DNA of 64,000 nucleotides from Salticus scenicus. Lineage: Eukaryota; Arthropoda; Arachnida; Araneae; Salticidae. The DNA lies in the NCBI GenBank assembly GCA_963930645.1, contig OZ005648.1, positions 268,595,830 to 268,659,829 of the forward strand, given 5' to 3'. The notes below the pieces were generated by a model. The model searched no databases, had not been told where the DNA came from, and was given only the letters and a program-made list of their open reading frames with translations. The translations under genes and the position numbers were made by a program. Shown in pieces: positions 54,382-64,000 of the stretch (position 1 is its first letter; every line of letters begins with the position of its first letter).

Positions 54382-54612
54382 TTAACCCTTTCAGTCGCAG
54401 TGTTCCCGCTGATGGAACACCTAATTTTAATTCTCAAGTGCAAAAACTCATCCCGGAAAATTTTTAGCAAAAATTTACATTTATAACATAGCAGAAATGG
54501 CCGTTTTATTAATGTAAAAATTAAAAATTTCTTCTATTTTAATTATGTTCGTAAATTCCGGTGGCAGTGTAATTTAAATGATCGAATTACCTTGCGCCGC
54601 AAAGGGTTAAAA
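54382..54612. mobile_element. ~230-bp MITE-like element, ends TTAACCCTTTC/GCAAAGGGTTAA
   Basis: The termini TTTAACCCTTTCAGTCGCA and TGCGCCGCAAAGGGTTAAAA are inverted repeats, with GTGTTCCCGCTGATGGAACAC, itself a small hairpin, just inside the left end. TTAACCCTTT-type ends are common in short arthropod inverted-repeat elements. Its target duplication is unclear. Confidence 0.6.
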
Positions 54613-54839
54613 TACTCCGGAATAAATTGAAATGTTGGGATCTATGCAACTTTTATAGTTTTTGTTGTCGATAATGTTTACTTATAAAGTGATTTATTTA
54701 TTAAATTTAATATTATTTGAATTTAATAAGGTTTACTTACAGATGTTTCAAACTGAAAATTTATCGAAAAGGAACAATGCTAATTTTTTATTTTTTAAAT
54801 ATTTATGATCAGCTATGTTTCTAAAAGCTATTTTACCAT

Positions 54840-55655
54840 GTTTTTATTAACTTCGATTCTTGTTTGTTTGTGTGTTTGTTTGTTTGTCAGGGACAAATCT
54901 TGCAATCGATTTTTAACTAACTTCCCGACTAGCTAGATAGTTGAAATTTTCAGGACAGCTCACAACACGGTGACAATACATTTTTCTAATAATTTTAGTC
55001 AACTGCTTCAGGTTCCGCTGCCTTCGGCAGCGTTTATATGATTCTGCAGAAAATTTATTTTACTAACTTCCCGACTAGCTAGAGATTTAAAACTTTCAGA
55101 ATAGTTCAGAATAAGGTTAAAATGCATATTTTTAATACCTTTAGCCAACTGTTTCGGGTTCTCGCTGCCTTCGGCAGCGTTATCAGTACAAAGATTGCAA
55201 TCGATTTTCTCCTAACTTTCCGACTAGCTAGACATTTGAAACTTTCAGGATAGCTCAAAACACGGTGACAATACATTTTTCTAATAATTTTAGTCAACTG
55301 CTTCAGGTCCCTACTCCCTTCAGCAGCGTTTATATGATTCAACAGAAAATTTATTTAACTAACTTCCTGACTAGCTAGACATTTGAAACTTTCAGAATAG
55401 TTCAGAATACGGTGAAAATGCATTTTAAAAATATTTTTAACCAAATGTTTCGGGTTCCTGCTGCCTTCGTCAGCGTTACCAGTACAAAGCTTGCAATCGA
55501 TTTTTCACTAACTTCCCGACTAGCTAGACATTTGAAACTTTTATAATAGCTGAAAACACGAGAGCAATGAATTTTTTTAAAAATGTATCCAATAGCTCCG
55601 GGTTCCCGCTGCCTTCGGTAGCGTTTATATGATTGAACAGAAAATTTAAAAACAT
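54840..55655. repeat. ~147-bp tandem array 2, about five monomers
   Basis: The same lead-in (TTAACTTCGATTCTTGTTTG, then a (TGTT)n tract), monomer words and closing sequence (ACAGAAAATTTAAA-ACATGG-ACATAAAAAG) as array 1. Hairpin words lie near 55018, 55163, 55313, 55461 and 55609. Shared edges on both sides show that arrays 1 and 2 are two copies of one element with different monomer numbers. Confidence 0.82.
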
Positions 55656-56044
55656 GGTACATAAAAAGATCTTTTTATCTTGTAATTATTTAAAATTAGT
55701 TTAGTAATTTTTAAAATAAATTAAGTAGTGAACGTTAAAGGGTTAAAAAATTCCACCCCCAAACAAAACATCCTCTTCCATACATGAGTAAGAGAAAGTA
55801 ATAAGCATGCCGAATTGAAAATATAATTTAACATAGAGAAAAATAAAACGATGCATAATATGAAAATGGTTACTTTTTATTATTTTATAAACAGTTTAAT
55901 TAAAAACATGATTAAATTAATATTGATTGCATTTATTGTTATTAAAAAAATACATTTTTCCACAGTCATAATCATATTAAATTTTATATAGAATACAGCC
56001 TGTTTCATATCATTATTTTTTTTTTCTTATAATTGCGATTCAAA

Positions 56045-56080
<36 letters not shown>

Positions 56081-56757
56081 TCTTGTATAACTAATATTTA
56101 GTAATTATTTGTCACAAAATTTCCTTTTGTAATAATAATAATAATGATGATTATGATGACGTTTTATTAAAAAGCGTTATTATAATTTTCGTATTTATTT
56201 GTTTTCATTAGATAATGAGAAATTTTTCAATACGCGAGCAAGTAAAGCTATGTAAGTTTTAATAATTATAGAAATTATGAATTATACTCGTATTCGTTCA
56301 TTTACTTATTTTACAAAACTCTATTTTAAAAAGACGAAATTCTTCTAATCAAACAAATTGCTGTAATAAAAATCAATCAGCCAGTATGACTTAATACTAA
56401 GAATGCACGTCTTTTTAGAGATATACAAATGCACACACATACAGTTAAACAACTTAAGAAAATGCAATTTTCTTAAGTAATACCTATCGCTGAAATTTGT
56501 TTTTCACAATATTAAAATGTATGAATTTTATGTATTTTGGATTTACCTAAACTAAATCTAATCACAATTTGTATATATTAGTCATATTTCTTGCTCATAA
56601 TTTGAAACATTCCAAGCGGTAAAAAATTCTGCACTATTTTCTATCCTACACAAAGTAGGTTACTTTAGATGTTTCTCTAAATGCGTCTTCACTGTTAGAA
56701 AGGAAAACTGCTAAGGCAGTTTTTTTTTTTTTTAAATTCTTTGTAGAAAAGTCAAAA
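55656..56757. other. AT-rich sequence with an A38 run, no gene
   Basis: A long A run at 56049-56087 and (AAT/GAT)n near 56133 are the only notable points. No coding sequence is supported. Confidence 0.5.
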
Positions 56758-57658
56758 CTAGTATGTTGCGGCCACCACGAGACTTTCTTCTATATTTTCC
56801 TATACAAATTCACTCAGTAACAATAATAATAATTAAAAAAAAAAAGTGGGACTTTGACAAAATTTTGGTTAAAATGTGAAAATTATTCTAAGTTTGTCAA
56901 AACACGGAAACCGTGGGACTTTGACGAAATTGGGGGAAAAATGCAAAAATTTGTTTAAGTTTGTCAGAACACGGAAACTGTGGGAGTTTGATAGAATTAA
57001 GGGGAGAGAAAAAAAAAAAAGTGGGACTTTGACAAAATTTTGGGTAAAATGTGAAAATTTGTTAAAGTTTGTCAAAACACGGAAACCGTAGGACTTTGAC
57101 AAAATTAGGGGAAAAAAGCAAAAATTAGTTTAAGTTTGTCAGAACACGGAAACCGTTGGAGTTTGATAAAATTAAGGGGAGAGAAAAAAAAAGATTTTTT
57201 TTCTAAGTTTTTTTTCGTAAAAAGTAAAAAAAATCGATAACTTTGTTTTAAATTATCACAGATTTATAGTTCAACCATTCGTTTTAAAGGTACTGACGAG
57301 ACCTTTCGAAAGATACCCATCTTGAAAATTTTTGCCCTATATCACCCTGTTAAAAATTTAGAAAAAGCGGGATGGCAACGCAACCTGTAAGACGATTTTT
57401 ACCAAAAGTTGAGAGGCACTAATTTATGTCAAGGTGCAACTGCATACCAATTTGTATGAAATTCTGTGCAGTAGTTCCAGAGATACAGTTGCCACAAAAT
57501 TTTGTCACACACACACACACACACACACAGACAGACATTTTCTAAAAATGGTAAAATCGTGTTCTACAGCTCTCAAAACGTGTAAATCCATCAAAAACCT
57601 GAAATCGAAAATTTTTACGAATCCAATACTTTCTTCTATTGAAGATAGAAGAAAGTAA
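56758..57658. mobile_element. HINE/DINE-1-like element, second subfamily, copy C
   Basis: It starts CTAGTATGTTGCGGCCACCA, then the subterminal repeat ACTTTCTTCTATA at 56782. The body includes a higher-order minisatellite (56846-57190), TTATCACAGATTTATAGTTC, a (CA)n-GACAGACA tract at 57507, CTCAAAACGTGTAAATCC and a 3' hairpin ACTTTCTTCTAT...ATAGAAGAAAGT at 57629-57656. Copy D is at 62499. The architecture parallels copies A and B though the sequences differ. Confidence 0.65.
56846..57190. repeat. Higher-order minisatellite: two ~170-bp units of 67+67+~40 bp
   Basis: GTGGGACTTTGACAAAATTTT-type monomers ending TTTGTCA(A/G)AACACGGAAAC alternate with a short GGAGTTTGATAGAATTAAGG version followed by GGGGAGAGAAAAAAA. 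The triplet occurs twice. It is absent from the sister element at 62499, so it expanded or was inserted after the two copies separated. Confidence 0.8.
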
Positions 57659-57989
57659 TAATTTAACACAAATGATAAGTCATATTTTTACATTGCTGCA
57701 CTGCACTTTCTCAGGCAATAAAAATAACCTCTGTTTCAATGTTATGTATGTGTTGACTGTTAATATTTCATAGTTTTTGCAAATTATCTCATCGTTGGGC
57801 TTATGTGTTATGTTAGTGTCATTTCTCTTCTGCGTAAATACTTTCACATGTTTTTGCTAATCATTAGTACTCAAATTAAATTATTACCGTGACAATTTTT
57901 ATTCGAAATAAATCTAAATTTAATTTTAATTTTATGTTAGTATCTTCATCTATCTTTTGTCTGCTGAGTGTTACAATGGTAATAAATTA

Positions 57990-58022
57990 TTCAAATTATA
58001 TATATATATATATCACTTTATT

Positions 58023-58077
<55 letters not shown>

Positions 58078-58090
58078 TTATCTATTTATT
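57990..58090. repeat. Compound microsatellite (TA)n-(TC)n-(TA)n-(TTTA)n
   Basis: Pure dinucleotide tracts of TA, then TC, then TA, then tetranucleotide-like TTTATCTATTTATTTATT. This is a simple-sequence locus with no coding value despite an open frame across it. Confidence 0.9.
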
Positions 58091-58139
58091 TATTGATGTG
58101 TATATATACATATGCGTATTTCTATTAAATCATTAAATT

Positions 58140-59400
58140 AAATACTTTATATTAAAAATATTCATTTAAGCAAAGAAATTTATTTTTATTTCATACAAGG
58201 ACCTACCTCATTGCAAACGACTTCTGTCCTTCTGTTGTGAGATGTTTATTCCCATGCGATAACGCTCATTTTAACCATTAACTATTCTTCTCATCAATGA
58301 AAAAAGGAAAGGGCTTTAGGCAATTGCTTTTGTGTACCAGAATTGCCCACACAAGAAGTCTCTCCCTGCGATTTACTTATGCAGACATAAAGGCGATCAT
58401 AGTCACAGTTCTCAATACACTGGACGTTTCCAGGAAAACTCTACGATGATCTACGAACTGTACGAAAAAATATCTTGACCAAGAAGAACGAAGATCCGAT
58501 TCTAGAATCCTTCAAATTTTTGTTAGGGCATACAAAACACGAGAACGATGGGGGGGGGGGGGGGGAGATGCTGAAAAATGCGCATCATAATATTTATATG
58601 GTTTCTTATTTATTTATTTGTTTTATTAAATAAATAATTATTACTTATTTCTTTATTTGTCTTAAGAAATAACTATTGAAATGTATGAAAGCGGGAAATT
58701 TATATCACCATTTTCATCTTAGAAAGCTCCTAAAACTAAAATTAGAATTTTACAAAAATGATGATTAGTCCACTAAAAGCTGCCTTAAATATTTCAAAAT
58801 TTATTTATATTATATGGTTATCGTTTCTCGTAACTAAAAATGTACTGAATCTATATAAAATATTTTTTTAATCGTAAATATCTATTAAAAAAAATAAAGA
58901 AAAAAGAGCATCCCATAAAATACAGACAATTTATGAATATTTCGTAAAATATACAATTAACGAGATTTTGCCATTCTTTGATAACGTAATTTCCATAAAA
59001 ACTTTTAATGTAATTAAATATCACTGTAATATTACATTCAAATTGCAAATTAATCTATGAACAAATGCCTTCGAAGCTACTAGGCAGAATCTCAGGTCGA
59101 TGTTATAACCCCCCCCCTCTCCCCGCCTTCAGCCCCCAAAGTATGTGGACACTATTATTTTTTTTTTTCATAAAGAGCAAGTGACAATTAGACACAGTTT
59201 CATTAAAATCAATAAGAAAGTGATATAAAAACAACTATAGCATTTCAATCTGCCCCTAGACCCCCCATCCCCCAGGTGTATACTAAGTGAAAGTGGTACC
59301 AATTTAATTGAGATTGAAATTTCTAAAAAAGTATTAGGAAAAATCATTCTTTAAATTCATTATTTGATGTTTATTGTTTTTGTTTCTGCGATTTGCAAAT
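58140..59400. other. Interior of the hAT-like element; slightly GC-richer 58195-58540, no gene recognised
   Basis: The stretch 58195-58540 has near-even composition and few repeats but no frame longer than a few dozen codons and no known motif. A G15 run follows at 58551. The remainder is AT-rich with C runs near 59110 and 59265. Confidence 0.4.
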
Positions 59401-59407
59401 TGCAAAA

Positions 59408-59443
<36 letters not shown>

Positions 59444-59837
59444 GTGCCCTTCTTACCAGTGCCTTTTTTCCCAAGTGCCCTTTTCTTCCAAGCTCCCTTT
59501 TTTTTCCGGGATCTATTTTGCGCAATTATTCTCTTTTCTGTTCTTTTCTTCTACTTTCCTTTTCCTATTTCAGACAGAAATATTTAAAATGAGTTTGAGT
59601 TTGAATTGCTTTTTCACGCTCAAGTTCGTGTAAAAAACGAACTACGCTCAACTCAAGTTCATAATTTAAAAAACGAGCGAAGTTCAACTCAAAACTCAAA
59701 AAATTTGAGCTACGCTCATGAACGCGTTCAAATGAACGCGTTCGTGCACAACACTGCATAGAACAGTGAACATTCTTCGCAATTCTGTATTTATGTTTCT
59801 ACAAAGTTAGTTTCCTTTGCAAATTTGGTATAACTTT

Positions 59838-60032
59838 GATAACTATCATCCTTGGTGGCTTTTGGATTTGCCGATCAAAACGTAATGCAAAAATATACAT
59901 GTAAGGTGTATAATTTCATAATATATATTGTACTAAGTATTGTTTCATATTCTTCATTGCTCTCTTGAAAGAAATTAAATATGTTTGCCAGATAATTTTG
60001 CGATTTTTCTTTCACCAAGGACGCCAGATACC
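59838..60032. mobile_element. ~195-bp foldback MITE, second copy of 9103-9358
   Basis: GATAACTATCATCCTTGGTG at the left and CACCAAGGACGCCAGATACC at the right are inverted. The interior AAAACGTAATGCAAAAATA and GAAAGAAATTAAATATGTTT align to the copy at 9103 in reverse orientation. Confidence 0.65.
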
Positions 60033-60169
60033 AGCAGCTTCGCCAACTTTTGCTGTTTACGAAATTTTATTTGTTTTCTTGAATCAAAGTAGTTTTCGAC
60101 TGCGTTTTGTAGGTGACATTGTGAGATGTGTATTTTGAATAGAATTTGATTTTTGTATTGAATACAGGT

Positions 60170-60362
60170 ATCAATTTTTATTTAATTTTGCGCCGACTTC
60201 AAAGTTATGATTAATTGTAGTGTTATAGGTTGTTTGACGATGGAAATTATTTTATACTTTTAGGCGCAATTTACAGTTTCATTTCATGCCAATTTTTTTT
60301 AGTTGCTTGAATAGTACTTGCTTTTTGGAGTCGGTTCTATTTTTTTACAAAAAGATTTTATT
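60170..60362. repeat. Right arm of the inverted repeat paired with 51222-51417
   Basis: This is the reverse complement of the left arm, including TTTTGCGCCGACTTCAAAG and TTTTTGGAGTCGGTTCTAT. Together with the left arm it brackets the 8.2 kb insertion. Confidence 0.75.
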
Positions 60363-60441
60363 TTTCTCTTTTCAGTGAAACTTTATTCATATAGCAGAAC
60401 ACCAGAAGTCGTACGACGGCAATTTCACAAATCACGAACAC

Positions 60442-60641
60442 CAAGAAAAGTGACATAACTCAAAAAATGGTTTATATCACTGAAAAATACATGAAATGCA
60501 CCCAATGTGAACAAAAAAGTTACATCTCCATCTAGAAAGTTATCTACTCGAGAGACACTTGTACTAGTCTTATTCCAGTCAAGTTATTTTTAAATTGATT
60601 TTTCTCAAATGCTGCATTTTTAAGTTGTGTCACTTTTCTTG
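60442..60641. mobile_element. 200-bp MITE, ends CAAGAAAAGTGACATAACT
   Basis: Left CAAGAAAAGTGACATAACTC and right AGTTGTGTCACTTTTCTTG are inverted repeats with one mismatch over about 19 bases, followed by AAAAAATG/CATTTTT. It is short and non-coding. The target duplication is not clear. Confidence 0.7.
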
Positions 60642-60779
60642 CCTTTATCGGATATGAGAAAAAAATATCTATCGAATGAACATACTTTAAATTAAAAAGG
60701 CTTCAGAAATGTAAAGAACGGATACGCTGTATTCGTAACCAAAAATTCTGTTAGGCATGTATTAAATTTTACAGTGAAT

Positions 60780-62040
60780 ACGTGTTACCCGCTACGCTGG
60801 AAATTGCCCAGCGAAAGTTCAAACAAAATATGCATTGCAGCTGACGGACAGAAGTTTCAACATCGATACTTACATACTTACTACTTTTACCAGTGTAGCT
60901 CCTTGCGTTCAGACGTTAGAGTGAGAACAGACTTTAGTTAGTATCCTGTAATTTGTTTATATATCTTAATGAAATCGTAATGAAACCTTTTTCAGGCCAA
61001 GATCTTTGCGACAACAACAACAACAATGAAAAACATAGTTTGTATTGAGAACCTTTTTCTTTGTGAAGTCTGTTTAAAACGTTTATACGTTAATCGATGT
61101 GACCGCTTACAATAACCATACTTTGAATTTTACATAGCATAAATGTCACCCGCTACGCTACAACGTATGCAATGCTGTTGAAGTGTGAAGAAAATATTAA
61201 TTTGAAAATAAATAAATTATTGTTTTAACCGTTCTATATCCAGCAATAATGTCTAAAAACTGTCTTTTCGTAGTAAATAGATGATACTCTACAACTTCAT
61301 AATTAACTTTTCTCACATCTTGAACCGTTTTTGAGATAGGAGCGCTAATTCCACTGTTTTTCAGCAGATGACGCTTTATTTTCTTTAGATTGTAAAGATA
61401 TTACAATGGGACCTACTCAGACCAAGATCTTTACAACAAAACAAAAAGTATCTAGTAACCGTATTTTGAAATATAGCGTATGTCTCACCAGCTACGCTAC
61501 AACGGGTGCAATGTAGCTCAAGTGTGCATAGTGTAAGAAATTGCGAACAGACAAATGCACGTTTTTAGCATTGTATTTTTAGCATCAATGTCTAAACTAT
61601 CTTTTCGTGCAAAAAATCGATGATGCTTTGCAACTTTATAATTTATTTTTCCCCCTGTCTTAAACCGTTTCCGAGAGAGGAACGCTAGCATGAATGTCTA
61701 AACTATCTTTTTGTACTAAATCGGTGATACTCTTCAACTTTGTAATTCACTTTTTCTCTAGAACCGTTTTTGAGATAGGAACACTGACTCCGCTGTTTTC
61801 CACCAGGTGGCGCTGCAAGCGGTTTAACCTTGTACTGCATGGCCACTTTGCTATACTTACATACCATTTTTATCACTATAGCTGCAACCGTTTAGCAGTT
61901 AAAATAGTTGGGACTGATTTTTTTGGGCACCCTGTATTTTCTTTAGATCGTAAAGATATTACAATGGAACCTATTTCAGACCAAGACCTTTTCAACAAAG
62001 TAAAAAGTATCAAAATCGGAGCATCCGTTCAGAAGTTATG
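60780..62040. repeat. Diverged tandem blocks with CACCCGCTACGCTACAACG and TTTTTGAGATAGGA words
   Basis: Three blocks of about 350 bases share CCCGCTACGCT, GCAATGnnGnTnAAGTGTG, AATGTCTAAAnnnTnTCTTTT, GATGATnCTnnncAACTT and ACCGTTTTTGAGATAGGA, ending GACCAAGATCTTT. The last block includes CCACCAGGTGGCGCTGCAAG at 61801 and TTGGGCACCCTGTATTTTCT near 61924, which resembles a transposon end. A short frame (MEPISDQDLFNKVKSIKIGA) appears in the tail but follows the repeat. Confidence 0.6.
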
Positions 62041-62498
62041 AGCTAACAAACATAAAAAAAACATACGGGTTGAATTGAGAACCTTCCTTCTTTTTTTGAA
62101 GTTGGTTAAAAATAATATTTATTTCTGTAGATTTTTTTTTTTTTCCAATAGTTTGTTTTTATCTTTATAAATAAAAAATAGTTATTTTCTTAAAATTTTC
62201 CTTAGTTCACATTTTTAACTAAATAGTTCATTTATTCAATGTAAAATAATGCATGAATGACCTGCATTAATTATATAATTATGAAATATTACCCTTAAAT
62301 TCTCTAAGTTTTGCTGTGAGTATTGTCATAGAAATAATTCGCTATTTCTGGCTCCTAAGATATGATCCCTGAACATAACCATAAAAATAAAACTACAAAA
62401 TTATATTTTTATTTTATTGAAGTAAAAAAATCTTAAGTAAGACATATTCAGAGAGAGAGAGAGAGAGAGTTTACTTGCAATTTACATTTCAATTCCAA

Positions 62499-63498
62499 CT
62501 AGTATGTTGTGGCCACCACATGACTTTCTTCTATATTTTCCTATATACATATTCAATCAGTAACAATATTTAAAAAAAAAAAAAAAAAGATTTTTTTTCT
62601 AAGTTCTTTTTTTGTTAAAAGTAAAAAAAATCAATAACTTTGTTTTAAATTATCACAGATTTATAGTTCAACCATTCGTTTTAAAGGTATTGACGAGATT
62701 TTTTGAAAGATACCCATCTTGAAAATTTACACCCCTCACCCCCCACCCGGGAAGCTATGCCCCCACATGCACAGAAATTTTTTCCTAGTTAACTATTACT
62801 ATTATCAATAACTCATATTAATTTTACAATCACAAGTTAAAAATAACTCATTATGTACATTTATACGAAATTTTGTCCTATACAGCCATGTTAAAAATTT
62901 AGAAAAAATGCGATCACAGCACCACCTGTTGAGCTATTGATCCCAAAATCTAATCAGCACCATTCCATGTCAGGGTCCAACTTTATACCAAGTTTAGTTC
63001 AATTTCATTCATTGGTTCGTGAGATAGATACTGTGAAAAATACAAAATTTTGCGATCACAGCGCCACCTACTGGACGATTGATTCCCAAATCTAATCATC
63101 ACCATGCCCCGTCAGGTTCCAACTATATACCAAGTTTGGTTGAATTTCATTCATTGGTTCATGAGATACGGTGAAAAATAAGAAATTTTGACCTATACTG
63201 CCATGTTAAAAATATACATAAAATGTGATCACAGCGCCACCTGCTGGGCTATTGATCCCCAAATCTAATCAGCACAATGTCCCACCAGGGTCCAACTATA
63301 TACCAAGTTTGGTTGAATTTCATTCATTGGTTCGTGAGATACGTGAAAACACGAAACCGCAGACAGACACAGCTACATTTTTTAAAAACTATCAATTCGT
63401 GTTCAGGACATCTCAAAACGTGTAGATCCGTCAAAAAACGGAGGTCGAAAATTTTCGCGAATCCAATATTTTCTCTATATTACATATAGAAGAAAGTA
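62499..63498. mobile_element. HINE/DINE-1-like element, second subfamily, copy D
   Basis: It begins CTAGTATGTTGTGGCCACCA and ACTTTCTTCTATATTTTCC at 62523, shares TTATCACAGATTTATAGTTC with copy C, and ends GTCGAAAATTTTCGCGAATCC, ATATAGAAGAAAGTAA. The centre has three ~165-bp repeats, each with GATCACAGCRCCACCTnnTGG, CCAAATCTAATCA and CAAGTTTGGTTGAATTTCAT. The central repeats differ from those of copies A-C. Confidence 0.68.
62910..63360. repeat. Three ~165-bp central repeats with CTCF-core-like sites
   Basis: The units start near GATCACAGC at 62922, 63053 and 63228. GCGCCACCTACTGG at 63061-63074 and GCGCCACCTGCTGG at 63234-63247 match the CTCF core consensus at every position, while the first unit (GCACCACCTGTTGA) does not. 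They form the core of the 62499 element. Confidence 0.7.
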
Positions 63499-64000
63499 AA
63501 AAATGCGTGATCAGAGACTGACTAGCAAATTTTAGAACAGCTGAGTCAGTAATTGACTCAATATTTGACTTTTCCCCACTGTAAACAAAAATATGTAATA
63601 CATTGAATAACACAAATATTCTAGCAATTAATTATTGAAGAATATTTTTTAGAAAGGTAATTTAAACATTTTTAAAAATGAAAAAAATTATGTTAATTGC
63701 TGATGTTAAAAATTTCATTTTAAAGAAATTTTAGAATGCATTATTTTAATGATTTACATAAGAATCAGTTGATCAAGAGTGTAATTAAATCTCTGGCTTT
63801 AATTTGTTAAAATTATGATTTAAACATTAAAATCGTGTAAGTAAAATCCTTAAAACCCTATTTGAAATACTGGTAATTTTTGCCACTGGCAAAAACTATT
63901 TTTGCCGGGATGGTTTTTTCCACTTTGGCAAAAATTGGCAAACCCTGCTTTAGGTAATACTGCAAACAATTAATTGTTTGACTCTTGATTGTTAGCATGG
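63499..64000. other. AT-rich end of the window with one transposon-like terminus
   Basis: TTTGCCACTGGCAAAAAC and GGCAAAAATTGGCAAACCCTG at 63875-63951 look like the right part of an element with CAGGGTTTGCC ends, comparable to the fragment near 49109. The left end and target duplication were not found. Nothing else is recognised. Confidence 0.4.

Larger units (their letters stand above)
51543..59756. mobile_element. 8.2 kb hAT-like element, CATAGAAC duplication
   Basis: The ends CAGTGTTGTGCAAGTTCACG and, from the right, CAGTGTTGTGCACGAACGCG are inverted repeats. The flanking octamer CATAGAAC is perfect at 51535-51542 and 59757-59764. Many short subterminal words of the ACGAACTnGTTC/TCAACTCAAGTTC type fill about 170 bases at each end, a hAT trait. 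The interior holds two ~147-bp tandem arrays, a HINE-like copy (56758-57658), a small TTAACCCTTT element and microsatellites. No transposase was found. The two ends could in principle belong to separate insertions, but the matching duplication argues for one. Confidence 0.75.

Noticed and set aside
55106..55662. Minus-strand proteins with repeated CLASR(K/E)V and CHRVLSY/CSRVFSY words
   Set aside because: They follow the ~147-bp tandem repeat exactly and carry no domain.
57889..58128. 79-codon plus-strand frame
   Set aside because: Most of it is the (TA)n/(TC)n microsatellite.

Overview
The window is AT-rich eukaryotic nuclear DNA, almost certainly from an arthropod. The tRNA-derived SINEs, Penelope-like retroelements, pogo, TTAA and 8-bp-duplication DNA transposons and long homopolymer runs suggest a repeat-rich genome, possibly an arachnid, though the species cannot be fixed from sequence alone. 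There are no prokaryotic features. Most of the 64 kb is layered, mutated mobile DNA, and in several places the order of insertion can be read from target-site duplications.

One host gene is clear. COX6C (cytochrome c oxidase subunit 6C) lies on the minus strand as two coding exons at 46819-46979 and 32569-32644. They are joined across a GT-AG intron of about 14.2 kb that begins two bases into a codon and gives an intact 78-residue protein. That intron holds a Penelope-like element antisense to the gene, fragments of a second one, several small inverted-repeat elements, a 2.76 kb element with unexplained short reading frames, and a coding-like exon split by another transposon.

Layout. 0-3.6 kb: a transposon end, a minus-strand Penelope fragment and AT-rich DNA. 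3.6-9.8 kb: duplicated SINEs, then a ~123-bp tandem array interrupted first by a decayed pogo/Tigger-like transposon (4629-6830) and then by a 2.9 kb transposon with ~320-bp inverted repeats and TAA duplications (6880-9791). 12.2-13.6 kb: an element resembling Helentron-derived (HINE/DINE-1-like) sequences, interrupted by a palindromic SINE with 12-bp duplications. 15-22 kb: foldback elements, direct duplications and minisatellite-like repeats. 22.2-25.3 kb: a 3.1 kb element with an 8-bp duplication carrying two nested insertions. 25.5-31 kb: foldback elements and a ~520-bp tandem repeat. 31.7-37.3 kb: the Penelope cluster. 38-48.8 kb: small elements, the 40685-43444 element, a hAT-like insertion in an exon and the COX6C 5' coding exon. 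49-64 kb: a second HINE-like subfamily member, a Tigger-like MITE, an 8.2 kb hAT-like element with ~147-bp tandem arrays, and two further HINE-like copies.

Except for COX6C, the coding material seen is either transposon-derived and broken or unidentified. Stretches not listed are AT-rich sequence in which I see nothing to support a gene.
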